The notes: generated from the sequence alone by a model not told the origin. DNA of 64,000 nt from Homoserinibacter sp. YIM 151385 (GCF_027912415.1 NZ_CP115175.1:992001-1056000); one strand, 5' to 3'. Counted from the first letter of the stretch, positions 9,857-17,697 are shown. Numbers and translations: made by a program.

Positions 9857-10711
9857 TCAGGCGCGATGATCGCCGCGAGCGATCGAAGCTTCGAGCGCCA
9901 TGAGGCAGTGCGACAGCTCGTGCACCACCTGCCCGTACATGAACCGGAGCGTGCGATAGCCGGCGATGCTGGCCTCCGCGTCGCGTCGACGATCTCGATA
10001 CGCGTCAGAGTGGTACTCCCGGCTGTCGGCCTCGACGATCAGCCGCTCCCCGATGACGAAGTCGACGCGGCCGACCCCGTCGATCGGCACCTGCTGCCGG
10101 AAGGGGATCCGGCGCTCGATCATGGCGAGCTTCAGGAGCGACTCCGTCCCGCTCTCCGACTCCGCCCCGGTCCGGATCGCGACTCGACGCAGCCGACCGG
10201 GGATCCGGCTCACGACATCCGCTCGCGCGGACGCAGGGAGGACGCGGCTCAGGATCGCCGACTCCATCGCGGCGAAGAAGTCGGCCTTGGGCGCGCAGCT
10301 CGCCATCGAGACGAGGCAGTCCGGGACCGACTGGATGCCCCGAGTCGTCGACCCGCTCCAGTGGACCACCACCGCATCCCGATCGGCGGACTGCGCGAGT
10401 CGGAGGCGGCGATCGCGCGGGGTCCGGAGCCTGGCGGAATCGGCCGGGACTTCCACATGCAGGGGCGGCCGATTTCGGAGCCAGAGGCCGTGATGCCCGG
10501 CGGCGCTCAGGCAGGCGAGCGATCCGCCGACGCGCACCGCGGCGATGGCCTCAGGGCCGAGTCGCGGGTCGACGTACCAGCCCTTCCGCGGTCGGACGAC
10601 GTCGCCGTGCGCGACGGCGGCGCGCAGCGCACCGGGGCCGAACCCCGCATCACCGAGTTCGCAGGCACGCGCCACGCCGCCGAGCAACCTGATCGCTCGA
10701 AGCACCGACAC
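9857..10711 (-). CDS. AbiEi-like/DUF559 domain protein (Vsr-like putative endonuclease)
   Basis: The N-terminal 80 residues resemble the winged-helix region of AbiEi-type antitoxins (LLGGVARACEL, then VVRPRKGWYVDP). The C-terminal part, about residues 195-275, is a DUF559 fold of the PD-(D/E)xK/Vsr class, with GTESLLK, VDFVIGERLIVEADSREYH and a basic RDRRRDAEA helix. Similar two-part proteins are common in Microbacteriaceae and their function is unproven. I chose GTG 10711 (284 residues) because GGCGAGG lies 8 nt upstream; the frame is open to 10816. Inverted-repeat elements bracket it within the conserved thyX-dapA interval, suggesting acquisition. Confidence 0.7.
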   Translation of the reverse strand: MSVLRAIRLLGGVARACELGDAGFGPGALRAAVAHGDVVRPRKGWYVDPRLGPEAIAAVRVGGSLACLSAAGHHGLWLRNRPPLHVEVPADSARLRTPRDRRLRLAQSADRDAVVVHWSGSTTRGIQSVPDCLVSMASCAPKADFFAAMESAILSRVLPASARADVVSRIPGRLRRVAIRTGAESESGTESLLKLAMIERRIPFRQQVPIDGVGRVDFVIGERLIVEADSREYHSDAYRDRRRDAEASIAGYRTLRFMYGQVVHELSHCLMALEASIARGDHRA

Positions 10712-10786
10712 ACCATGAGCCTCGCCGGACCGGTGTCCCGGCCCGACCGAACCGCTCGATCTGTGGACGCATCCCCCGCCGCGGGG

Positions 10787-10889
10787 GTTGTGGAGGAGGG
10801 TATGTCGCCCTGGCACCTGCCGTTTCGCAGGAGCGGCGCATGCTCGACGCTCTCAAGCGCTCACGATCCGCGGATCTCCTGCACAACGG
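10787..10889. repeat. Inverted-repeat end element, thyX side of the DUF559 cassette
   Basis: TCCTGCACAACGG (10877-10889) is identical to the arm at 9829-9841 and exactly complementary to 9771-9783. Its local partner GTTGTGGAGGA (10787-10797) has one mismatch in 11. An inner GCAGGAG at 10827-10833 can also pair with CTCCTGC at 10876-10882, as in the other end element. Together the outer 13-mers bound 1,119 bp (9771-10889). Confidence 0.7.
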
Positions 10890-10912
10890 GAAGGCGGAGG
10901 CGGCTCCAGGGA

Positions 10913-11701
10913 CTAGGGGGCGACTCGGCCGTTCGCCTGGAAGGCGGCGTGGGTCAGCGGCATGAGGCGCTGCCAGGCCTCCTCCAGCTGCTCGGCCGCC
11001 ATCTCGATCTCGCGCTGCGGGAAGGAGGGGAAGTGCGAGTCCTCGCGCTTCGTGCGCAGCGAGAGGAAGTTCATGAGCGAGCGCGCGTTCATCGTCACGT
11101 ACATCGAGGAGTAGAGGTTGAGCGGGAGGACGATGCGCGCGACCTCGCGCGCGATGCCGGCCTCGAGCATCCGCTGGTAGGAGGCATAGGCCTCGAGGGA
11201 GACCGCGGTCGCCTCGCGGACGGCGAGCTCGCTCTGTTCGGGGCTCCCCTCCTCGAAGACGTAGGCGCCCGGCTTGCCGACCTGCACGAGGCGGCGCTCG
11301 GCGCCGGGCACGTAGAAGACGGGGCGCAGCTCGCGGTAGCGGCCCGACTCCTCGTTGTAGGACGCGATCCGGTGGCGCATGAACTCGCGGAAGACGAAGA
11401 TCGGCGCCTGCACGTAGAAGGTCATCGAGTTGTGCTCGAAGGGCGAGCCGTGGCGGTCGCGCATGAGGTAGTTGATGAGGCCCTTGTCGCGCTCGCCGGC
11501 CTCGGTGCCGGCGGCGGCCTTCTCGAGGGTCTGCTCGCCCTGCGTCGAAACGCGGGCGGCGAAGAGGACGTCGGCGTCGGCGGCACTGGATCGCACCAGC
11601 TCGACGGCGATGTCGGAACGGAAGACGGGCTCGCGGGTCTCGCTGGCATCGGGCACGGTCGCCACGATATCGCCGGCCCCCGACACGTCATAGTCGGACA
11701 C
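10913..11701 (-). CDS. thyX: Flavin-dependent thymidylate synthase
   Basis: ThyX methylates dUMP to dTMP using methylenetetrahydrofolate, FAD and NADPH. The signature RHRxxSxNxxSxR is present as RHRIASYNEESGR at about residues 109-121, and the protein is colinear with the family over 250 residues. The start is uncertain: GTG 11701 gives 262 residues, GTG 11686 is possible, and neither has a clear ribosome-binding site. In related genomes thyX immediately precedes dapA; here the DUF559 cassette lies between. It is divergent from the thioredoxin-like gene. Confidence 0.93.
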   Translation of the reverse strand: MSDYDVSGAGDIVATVPDASETREPVFRSDIAVELVRSSAADADVLFAARVSTQGEQTLEKAAAGTEAGERDKGLINYLMRDRHGSPFEHNSMTFYVQAPIFVFREFMRHRIASYNEESGRYRELRPVFYVPGAERRLVQVGKPGAYVFEEGSPEQSELAVREATAVSLEAYASYQRMLEAGIAREVARIVLPLNLYSSMYVTMNARSLMNFLSLRTKREDSHFPSFPQREIEMAAEQLEEAWQRLMPLTHAAFQANGRVAP

Positions 11702-11740
11702 ACGGGACCGCGACGAGCCGGGCCGGTCTCGCGTCTCGGC

Positions 11741-12148
11741 ATGGACCTGGCGCCGCTCCTCGTGATCGTCGCGCTCCTCGCGGGCGCGACCGTGATCGGC
11801 CTGCGGGTGCGGCACCGCGACGGACGGCTCCGGCCCGCCGCGGCGGGCGAGCGCATCCTCGAGGTCCCGCTCGGCGAGCGCGGCACGCTGCTGCAGCTCT
11901 CGAGCGCCGCCTGCGCGAGCTGCCCCGGCACGGCGCGCCTGCTCGGGACGATCGCGGAGCGCCGCCCCGGAATCCGGCACGTCGAGCTCGACGTCGACGA
12001 GCACCCCGAGCTGGTCGCACGGCTCCGGGTGCTGCAGACCCCCACCACCCTGATCCTCGACGCGGACGGCGCCGTCCGCTCCCGCATCGGCGGGCCCGCC
12101 CGACCGGACGCCGTCGAGGACGCGATCGAGAGGCTGGACGCACCATGA
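11741..12148 (+). CDS. Membrane-anchored thioredoxin-like protein
   Basis: The 135-residue protein has one N-terminal transmembrane segment (about 4-22), a short basic stretch, and a thioredoxin fold with a CASC active site (Cys58, Cys61) and the later cis-proline region LQTPTTLILD. It should be a membrane-tethered thiol-disulfide protein; which side of the membrane the domain faces is not certain. Its stop overlaps the start of the DUF4395 gene (ATGA), and OsmC follows, so a shared thiol redox role is likely. The start ATG 11741 precedes the membrane segment. Confidence 0.85.
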   Translation: MDLAPLLVIVALLAGATVIGLRVRHRDGRLRPAAAGERILEVPLGERGTLLQLSSAACASCPGTARLLGTIAERRPGIRHVELDVDEHPELVARLRVLQTPTTLILDADGAVRSRIGGPARPDAVEDAIERLDAP

Positions 12149-12609
12149 CCGAGGACCGCACCCCCGCCGGGATCGACCCGCGCGGACCCCGATTCGGCGC
12201 CGCCGTCACGGCGGTGCTCGCGCTCGCCGTCGTGGGCCTCGCGACCGCCGGCGCGCTCGTCGCCGCCGTCTCGGTGCTCGCCGTGCTCGCGGCCGCCTTC
12301 GCCGCGGGCGCCCTCGGCGGCGTCCAGCGCAACCCCTTCGGAATCCTCTACCGCGTGCTCGTGCAGCCCCGGCTCGCATCGCCCGCCGAGCGCGAGGACC
12401 CGCGCCCGCCGACCTTCGCGCAGCGCCTGGGCCTCGGCATCACGCTGGCCGGAATTCTGGGCGCGCTCCTCGCCCCGGCGCCCGCCTCGATCGCCGCCGG
12501 ATCCCTCGTCTTCCTCGCGGCCTTCCTCAACGCGGTCTTCGGCCTCTGCGTCGGCTGCCGCATCCACCTCATCATCTCCCGGGTGCGCCGCGGCGTGACC
12601 GCGGCATAG
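12145..12609 (+). CDS. DUF4395 membrane protein with a CVGC motif
   Basis: The 154-residue protein has four predicted membrane segments (about 18-35, 36-58, 96-114 and 117-140) and matches DUF4395, including NPFGILYR after the second segment. Near the C-terminus is a Cys135-Val-Gly-Cys138 pair at the membrane edge, a likely redox pair. It is translationally coupled to the thioredoxin-like gene by a 4-bp overlap. The family has no established function; neighbours suggest it passes electrons across or within the membrane to thioredoxin-type partners. Confidence 0.75.
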   Translation: MTEDRTPAGIDPRGPRFGAAVTAVLALAVVGLATAGALVAAVSVLAVLAAAFAAGALGGVQRNPFGILYRVLVQPRLASPAEREDPRPPTFAQRLGLGITLAGILGALLAPAPASIAAGSLVFLAAFLNAVFGLCVGCRIHLIISRVRRGVTAA

Positions 12610-12633
12610 GCTGGAGCTCCGGATCGAGGAGGA
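12607..12633 (+). promoter_or_regulatory. -10 box and ribosome-binding site of osmC
   Basis: TAGGCT (12607-12612) overlaps the DUF4395 stop, and GAGGAGG lies just upstream of the osmC ATG at 12638. This would give osmC its own short-leader transcript in addition to read-through from the thioredoxin operon. Confidence 0.45.
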
Positions 12634-12637
12634 TGCC

Positions 12638-13063
12638 ATGCCCGTCACGAGCGAAGCCACGACCCTCTGGTTCGGCGACCTGGCCGCGGGCCACGGCACG
12701 ACCTCCCTCGACTCCTCGGACGCCGCCGAGTTCCCCGTCACCTGGGCCGCGCGCTCGGAGGGCGAGGCCGGCCGCACGAACCCCGAGGAGCTCCTCGGCG
12801 CCGCGCACTCCGCCTGCTTCTCGATGGCGCTCTCGCACGCGCTCGCCGGCAACGGCACCCCGCCGGAGAGCCTCCAGGTGACCGCGGCCGTGACCTTCCA
12901 GCCCGGCGAGGGCATCACCGGCAGCCACCTGCTCGTGAGCGCCCGCATCCCCGGGATCTCGGAGGCCGACTTCGCGAGGATCGCCGAGGAGGCCAAGACG
13001 GGCTGCCCCGTCTCGGCCGCGCTCGCCGGCATCCCCATCACGCTCGAGGCGAGCCTGGCCTGA
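12638..13063 (+). CDS. osmC: OsmC-family peroxiredoxin
   Basis: OsmC/Ohr proteins reduce organic hydroperoxides with a reactive cysteine pair. The 141-residue product has the first catalytic cysteine in GAAHSACFSMALS (Cys60) and the second in TGCPVSAAL (Cys123), at the spacing expected for the family, and ends with the usual short C-terminal strand. It has a strong GAGGAGG site. It follows the thioredoxin-like and DUF4395 genes by 28 bp and overlaps the epimerase gene by one base. OsmC versus YhfA-type subfamily is not resolved here. Confidence 0.9.
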   Translation: MPVTSEATTLWFGDLAAGHGTTSLDSSDAAEFPVTWAARSEGEAGRTNPEELLGAAHSACFSMALSHALAGNGTPPESLQVTAAVTFQPGEGITGSHLLVSARIPGISEADFARIAEEAKTGCPVSAALAGIPITLEASLA

Positions 13064-13980
13064 TGATGGCCGACCGTCTGCGGGTCCTCGTCTCCGGCGC
13101 CTCCGGCCTCGTCGGGCAGGAGCTGCAGCGACAGCTGCGCACCGAGGGCGCCGAGGTGCGGCGCCTCGTGCGGCGGCCGCCGACGTCGTCGGAGGAGGTC
13201 CGCTGGGAGCCGGGCGTGCGCCCCCTCGACCCGGCCGTGCTCGACGGCGTCGACGCGGTCGTGAATCTCTCCGGCGCGAGCGTCGGACGCCTGCCGTGGA
13301 CGCCCGCCTACCGGCGCGAGCTCGCCGACTCCCGGATCGAGCCGACGCGCACGCTCGCCGCCGCCATCTGCTCGGCCGAGCGGCCGCCGGCGGTGCTGCT
13401 CAGCGCCTCCGCGGTCGGGTTCTACGGCGACCGCCCCGGCGAGCGGCTCGACGAGGACTCGGCGCCCGGCACCGGCTTCTTCCCCCAGCTCGTCGCCGCG
13501 TGGGAGGCCACCGCCCACGAGGTGCCCGACGCGACCCGCGTGGTCACCTTCCGCTCCGGTGTCGTCGTCGCAACGGGGGGCGGGATGGCGCCCGTGCGGA
13601 TCCTGAGCCGCGTCGGCCTGGGCACGCGGTTCGGCTCGGGGCGCCAGCACTGGCCCTGGATCTCGCTGCGCGACGAGGCGGCCGCGATCCGCCATCTCCT
13701 CCGCTCGGAGCTCGCCGGCCCCGTGAACCTCGTGGGACCGGAGCCCGCGACGAGCGAGCGCGTCACCCGCGCCTTCGCCCGGCAGCAGCACCGGCCGCAC
13801 CTGCTGATCGCGCCGCGCGCACCCGTCGAGGCGCTGCTCGGCGAGGGCGGGCGGCGGCTGCTCTTCGACAGCATGGAGGTGCGGCCGACGCGGCTGATCG
13901 CCGACGGCTTCCGCTGGCAGGATGCGACGATCGAGCAGGCGGTCGCCCGGACGCTCAGCGCGACGAGCGCTCGAGGCTGA
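13063..13980 (+). CDS. TIGR01777-family NAD(P)-dependent epimerase
   Basis: This 305-residue short-chain-dehydrogenase-like protein starts with a Rossmann nucleotide-binding motif (SGASGLVGQEL, residues 11-21) and contains the family segments VVNLSGASV, LLSASAVGFYG and HWPWISLRDEAAAI, then a C-terminal DUF1731-like region (RPTRLIADGFRWQ). Members include YfcH/SulA-type proteins with unknown substrates. Its start overlaps the osmC stop (TGATG). Its 3' end overlaps the convergent minus-strand gene by 26 bp. A second family member lies at 45335-46258. Confidence 0.85.
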   Translation: MMADRLRVLVSGASGLVGQELQRQLRTEGAEVRRLVRRPPTSSEEVRWEPGVRPLDPAVLDGVDAVVNLSGASVGRLPWTPAYRRELADSRIEPTRTLAAAICSAERPPAVLLSASAVGFYGDRPGERLDEDSAPGTGFFPQLVAAWEATAHEVPDATRVVTFRSGVVVATGGGMAPVRILSRVGLGTRFGSGRQHWPWISLRDEAAAIRHLLRSELAGPVNLVGPEPATSERVTRAFARQQHRPHLLIAPRAPVEALLGEGGRRLLFDSMEVRPTRLIADGFRWQDATIEQAVARTLSATSARG

Positions 13981-14398
13981 TCGCGCGGCGGGTCGCCCAG
14001 CGCGCGCGGCGCCGATCCCCGCTCGCATCGTAGGCGAGCGCGAGCCGGAACCAGGCGCGCCAGTCCTCGGGAGAGGCCTCGGCCGCCCGCTGATACGCGG
14101 GGAAGGCCTCGCGCGCGGCGGCGCGATCGACCCGGCCGCTCGGCGCCGCGGGGAGGGATTCCCCGGGGAGGCCGCCCTCCGTCTCCAGCCGGCGTCCGAG
14201 CCGCTCCGCGCCCAGGCCGAAGCGGATCTCGAGCACGAGCGCCAGGATCCCGAGCACGGCCAGCAGCAGCAGCGCCGCGCCCATCGCGATCGCCACCGGC
14301 TCGCCGACCGAGAACAGGATGCTCGCGTAGTAGCCGGAGAAGAGCAGGTAGAGCAGCAGCAGGCCGCCCATGCCGAGCGCCGCGAGTCGGGTCCTCAC
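13955..14398 (-). CDS. Two-helix membrane protein with a TPR-like C-terminus
   Basis: The 147-residue protein has two hydrophobic segments (about 7-30 and 35-58) followed by a soluble tail whose last 45 residues resemble a tetratricopeptide helix pair (AREAFPAYQRAAEASPEDWRA, then FRLALAYDASGDRRRARWA, shown here in two parts). The GTG start overlaps the dapB stop (GTGA), so it is coupled to dapB. Such proteins often follow dapB in Microbacteriaceae, with no known function. The 3' end overlaps the convergent epimerase gene. Confidence 0.7.
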   Translation of the reverse strand: MRTRLAALGMGGLLLLYLLFSGYYASILFSVGEPVAIAMGAALLLLAVLGILALVLEIRFGLGAERLGRRLETEGGLPGESLPAAPSGRVDRAAAREAFPAYQRAAEASPEDWRAWFRLALAYDASGDRRRARWATRRAISLERSSR

Positions 14399-15150
14399 GA
14401 GGATGCGGCGCCGGGAGCCTGGGCGGCGGCCGCGTCGAGCAGCGCCCCGAGCCCCACCGTGAGGCCGCGCGCCGCCGGCAGCGAGCGCAGCCCGAGCAGG
14501 ATGCCCGCCTCGTAGGAGCTCGGCGAGAGGGTCTCGTGCGTCAGGGTCAGCACCTCGCCCTCGCCGCCGAAGTGCACATCCTGACGCGCCTGCACGCCCC
14601 GCAGGCGGAGGCTGTGGATCGGGATGCTCGCCACCTGCTGGCCGCGGGCGCGCTGATCGGAGTGCGGGGCGTCGACCGGCCCGAGCTCGCCGCGCGCCGC
14701 CGCCATGAGCTCGGCGGTGCGGACGGCGGTGCCGGAGGGCGAGTCGACCTTGCCGGCGTGATGGGCCTCGACGATCTCGATCGACTCGAAGTACCGGGCC
14801 GCCTCCGCCGCGAAGCGCGTCGCGAGCACCGAGCCCACCGAGAAGTTGGGGATCACGATGACGCCGAGGCCCTCGGGGATGCGGCGCTCGAGACCGGCGA
14901 GCCGCTCCGCCGACCAGCCGGAGGTGCCGACGAGGGCGGGGATGCCGTGCTCGAGCGCGCGGTCGACGACCCCGGGCGAGACCTGCGGCACCGTGAGGTC
15001 GAGGACGAGGTCGGCGCCCGCCATCCGCTCGGGGTCGTCCTGCGAGCCGATCGCGGCGTGGAGCGCCAGGTCGGGCTCCCGCTCGACGAGCCCGACGGCG
15101 AGCCGCCCCATCCGACCGTTCGCGCCGACGACGGCGACCCGAGAGACCAT
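14395..15150 (-). CDS. dapB: 4-hydroxy-tetrahydrodipicolinate reductase
   Basis: DapB reduces the dapA product with NAD(P)H in the lysine/diaminopimelate pathway. The 251-residue protein has the nucleotide-binding GANGRMG at 9-15, the VGTSGW segment, and the catalytic block EAHHAGKVDSPSGT with His130, His131 and Lys134. A -10 box TAGCAT sits 6 nt before the ATG, so the mRNA is probably leaderless. In many actinobacteria it follows the M16 peptidase; here the phosphatase and GNAT genes intervene. Confidence 0.96.
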   Translation of the reverse strand: MVSRVAVVGANGRMGRLAVGLVEREPDLALHAAIGSQDDPERMAGADLVLDLTVPQVSPGVVDRALEHGIPALVGTSGWSAERLAGLERRIPEGLGVIVIPNFSVGSVLATRFAAEAARYFESIEIVEAHHAGKVDSPSGTAVRTAELMAAARGELGPVDAPHSDQRARGQQVASIPIHSLRLRGVQARQDVHFGGEGEVLTLTHETLSPSSYEAGILLGLRSLPAARGLTVGLGALLDAAAAQAPGAASS

Positions 15151-15156
15151 GCCCCC

Positions 15157-15175
15157 ATGCTACGGGCCCTAGCCT
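15157..15175. promoter_or_regulatory. Divergent leaderless promoters, dapB and the GNAT gene
   Basis: On the minus strand TAGCAT (15162-15157) lies 6 nt before the dapB ATG. On the plus strand TAGCCT (15170-15175) lies 6 nt before the GNAT ATG at 15182. The two start codons are 31 bp apart and neither has a Shine-Dalgarno sequence, so both transcripts probably begin at the start codon. Confidence 0.6.
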
Positions 15176-15181
15176 TGGGGC

Positions 15182-15643
15182 ATGGTCTCGATGCGCCCCG
15201 CCTCCCCCGCGGATCCGGCCTCCCACGCGCTGCTCGCCGAGTACTTCGCGGACCGCGCCCGCGGCTTCCCCGCCGAGCAGGGCGAGTACCGGACGACCTT
15301 CCCGGACCCCGCCGCCTTCGAGGGCGGGCGCGGGGTGTTCCTGCTCGTCGAGGACGAGGAGCTCGGCCCGGTCGGCTGCGGCGGGATCCGCCTGCTCTCC
15401 CCCGGGCGCGCCGAGGTGAAGCACCTCTACCTCCAGCCGCGCACCCGCGGACGCGGGCTCGGGCGGGTGCTGCTCTCGGAGCTGGAGCGGCTCGCCGCCG
15501 GCCTCGGCGCGACGGAGGTCGTGCTCGACACGAACCGGAGCCTCGCGGCGGCGGGCGGGCTGTACCGCGCGAGCGGCTACGAGTCGACCGAGCCCTACAA
15601 CGACAACCCGAACGCGACCGACTGGTACCGCAAGCCGCTCTAG
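15182..15643 (+). CDS. GNAT-family N-acetyltransferase
   Basis: The 153-residue protein has the GNAT fold: a central strand LVEDEELGPVGCGGIRL, the VKHLYLQP strand, the acetyl-CoA pyrophosphate loop RTRGRGLGRVLL at about 88-99, and a C-terminal YRASGYESTEPYNDNP segment typical of small-molecule acetyltransferases. The substrate is unknown. It is divergent from dapB, is probably leaderless, and ends one base before the convergent phosphatase gene. Confidence 0.9.
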   Translation: MVSMRPASPADPASHALLAEYFADRARGFPAEQGEYRTTFPDPAAFEGGRGVFLLVEDEELGPVGCGGIRLLSPGRAEVKHLYLQPRTRGRGLGRVLLSELERLAAGLGATEVVLDTNRSLAAAGGLYRASGYESTEPYNDNPNATDWYRKPL

Positions 15644-15644
15644 C

Positions 15645-16247
15645 TCAGTAGGGCTGCTCGACCGGCAGGCCGGTGCGCAGCTCCGTCGGCAGGTGGCCGA
15701 GATCGTTGTGGGTGATGAGCACGGGCGGCTTCGCCGAGCGCACGCGGATGATCGTGAGACCCGCGTTCGCCTGGTTGACGCCCATCCAGCGCCACGGCGC
15801 CGCCCCGAACACCTCGCGCACGAACCACGCGATCACGAAGTTGTGGGTGATGAGGAGCTCGTGGCGGTCCTCGCGCGAGGGCGTCAGCCACTCCGACACG
15901 GCATCCGCCATCTGCGCCTCGCCCGCCTCGATCTCCTCCTCCGTCACGCCGCCGAAGAAGGACTCGAAGGCGTGCGGCATGTCGGACGTCGGCCCGGAGG
16001 GGATGCAGTCCATGAGCAGCGCCGAGGGCTCCGGCTCGATCGCGGGCATGCGGGCCGTCATGATCCGCGCCGTCTCCTGCGCGCGCTGGAGCGGCGAGGT
16101 CCACGCGCCGTCGAAGGGGACGCCGCCGAGCCGCTCCGCGAGGAGGGTCGCCTGGCGGACGCCGCGGGGGCTCAGCGGGCCGTCGGGGAGGCCGTGCTCG
16201 GCATCCTGCTGCTCGCCGTGCCGGACCAGGTAGAGGTAGCGGGACAT
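15645..16247 (-). CDS. Histidine phosphatase family protein
   Basis: The 200-residue protein has the phosphoglycerate-mutase-like active site LVRHGE with nucleophile His10, the SPLQRAQETA block, and the second catalytic histidine in LLITHNF (His135). It probably dephosphorylates a small metabolite or phosphoprotein; the substrate cannot be read from sequence. I chose ATG 16247 because AGGAAG lies upstream and the protein starts directly at the first strand (MSRYLYLVRHG). It follows the M16 peptidase gene by 23 bp. Confidence 0.9.
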   Translation of the reverse strand: MSRYLYLVRHGEQQDAEHGLPDGPLSPRGVRQATLLAERLGGVPFDGAWTSPLQRAQETARIMTARMPAIEPEPSALLMDCIPSGPTSDMPHAFESFFGGVTEEEIEAGEAQMADAVSEWLTPSREDRHELLITHNFVIAWFVREVFGAAPWRWMGVNQANAGLTIIRVRSAKPPVLITHNDLGHLPTELRTGLPVEQPY

Positions 16248-16270
16248 GGTGCTGGGGCTTCCTGTCGGGG

Positions 16271-17623
16271 TCACGCTGCGACGTCGTCGTCGAGCGCTGC
16301 GAGGGCGTCGTCGTCGAGGGCGCCGACGGCGGCGATCGAGCGGGGGCGCGCGAGGAGCTCGGCCGCGAGCGCGCGGACCTGCCCGGCGCCGACCTCGTGG
16401 AGGCGCCGCAGCGACTCGTCGAGGTCGAGGAACTCGCCGAGCGCGAGCTCGCTGCGGCCGAGTCGGGACATGCGGGTGTCGGAGTCCTCGAGCGCGAGGG
16501 CGGCCGCACCGCCGAGCTGGCCGCGCGCGCGACGCAGCTCCTCCTCGGTGATGCCGGACTCGGCGAGCCGGCGCCACTCGTCGACCATGAGCTGCGCGAC
16601 CTCCTCCGCCCGCTGCGGCGAGCAGCCGGCCGAGAGCGCCATGATCCCGGTGTCGCTGTAGCCGGCGGCGAAGGAGTAGACCGAGTAGGCGAGGCCGCGG
16701 CGCTCGCGGATCTCCTGGAAGAGCCTCGACGACATCCCGCCGCCGAGCACCGAGTTGAGGACCGCGAGCTCGCTGCGGCGCTCGTCGCCCGCCGCGAGCC
16801 CCTCGACCCCGAGGATCAGCGCGACCTGCTCGAGCGGCCGGCGGACGATCGCGCGGCGGCCCGCGCCCGCGAACGGCTCGGCCCGCGGTGCGCGTCGCGC
16901 GACGGGTGCGGCCTCGATGCCGAGATCCCAGCCGGCCCGGGTGAGCGCATCCTCGACCCAGGCGACGAGCGCGCCGTGGTCGACCGAGCCCGCGACGGTC
17001 ACGACGAGATCCCGCGGCCCGTACTGCGCACGGTAGTGGGCCCAGACGGAGTCGCGGTCGACCGCGGCGATCGAGGCGGGGCTCCCGCCGATGGGGCGGC
17101 CGAGCGGGTGGGCGCCGAAGACCGCCTCGAAGAAGCGCTCCCCCGCGACATCGCCCGGGTCGTCCTCCGCCATCGCGAGCTCCTCGAGGATCACGCCGCG
17201 CTCCTGCTCGAACTCGTCCGGGTCGAGCGTCGAGGAGGTGAACATGTCGGCGAGGACGCGCACCGCCATCTCGAGATCGCCGTCGCGCACCTTCGCGTAG
17301 TAGCAGGTGTGCTCCTTCGCGGTGAGCGCGTTGTGCTCGCCCCCGACCTCGTCGAAGGCGACCGCGATGTCGAGCGCGCTGCGGCCCCCGGTGCCCTTGA
17401 AGAGCAGATGCTCGAGGAAGTGCGTGGATCCGGCGCTCTCGGGCTGCTCGTCGCGCGAGCCGACCGCGACCCAGAAGCCGACCGTCGCGCTCTGCGCACC
17501 CGGCATCCGCTCGCTGAGGATGCGGACCCCGCTCGGCAGGACCGTCCGGCGGATGGAGGATCCGCCGGAGGCCTCGAAGGCCAGTTCCGGCAGATCGAGA
17601 GGCAGTCCGACAGCGCCGTTCAT
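16271..17623 (-). CDS. M16-family zinc peptidase (processing-protease-like)
   Basis: The 450-residue protein is a pitrilysin/mitochondrial-processing-peptidase homologue. The inverted zinc motif HxxEH appears as H68-F-L-E71-H72, with the downstream glutamate in the RGVILEELAM segment about 75 residues later. The inactive-like second M16 half is present. In actinobacteria this gene usually follows pnp directly; here a TetR/aldo-keto-reductase pair separates them. TAGGCT lies exactly 7 nt before the ATG, so the transcript is probably leaderless. Confidence 0.93.
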   Translation of the reverse strand: MNGAVGLPLDLPELAFEASGGSSIRRTVLPSGVRILSERMPGAQSATVGFWVAVGSRDEQPESAGSTHFLEHLLFKGTGGRSALDIAVAFDEVGGEHNALTAKEHTCYYAKVRDGDLEMAVRVLADMFTSSTLDPDEFEQERGVILEELAMAEDDPGDVAGERFFEAVFGAHPLGRPIGGSPASIAAVDRDSVWAHYRAQYGPRDLVVTVAGSVDHGALVAWVEDALTRAGWDLGIEAAPVARRAPRAEPFAGAGRRAIVRRPLEQVALILGVEGLAAGDERRSELAVLNSVLGGGMSSRLFQEIRERRGLAYSVYSFAAGYSDTGIMALSAGCSPQRAEEVAQLMVDEWRRLAESGITEEELRRARGQLGGAAALALEDSDTRMSRLGRSELALGEFLDLDESLRRLHEVGAGQVRALAAELLARPRSIAAVGALDDDALAALDDDVAA

Positions 17624-17630
17624 CGAGTCG

Positions 17631-17636
17631 AGCCTA
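17631..17636 (-). promoter_or_regulatory. -10 box of a leaderless M16-peptidase transcript
   Basis: TAGGCT on the minus strand is followed by 7 nt and the ATG at 17623, with no Shine-Dalgarno sequence. It shows that this gene is transcribed separately from pnp here. Confidence 0.55.
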
Positions 17637-17697
17637 CGTCATCGGCACCCCCCGGATGGGCGTCGCGACCCTCCAACTGGGGGCACGCCGATGTGCT

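Noticed and set aside
10763-10798. Target-site duplication flanking the DUF559 cassette
   Set aside because: Comparison of the bases outside 9771 and 10889 shows no shared direct repeat of 3 bp or more.
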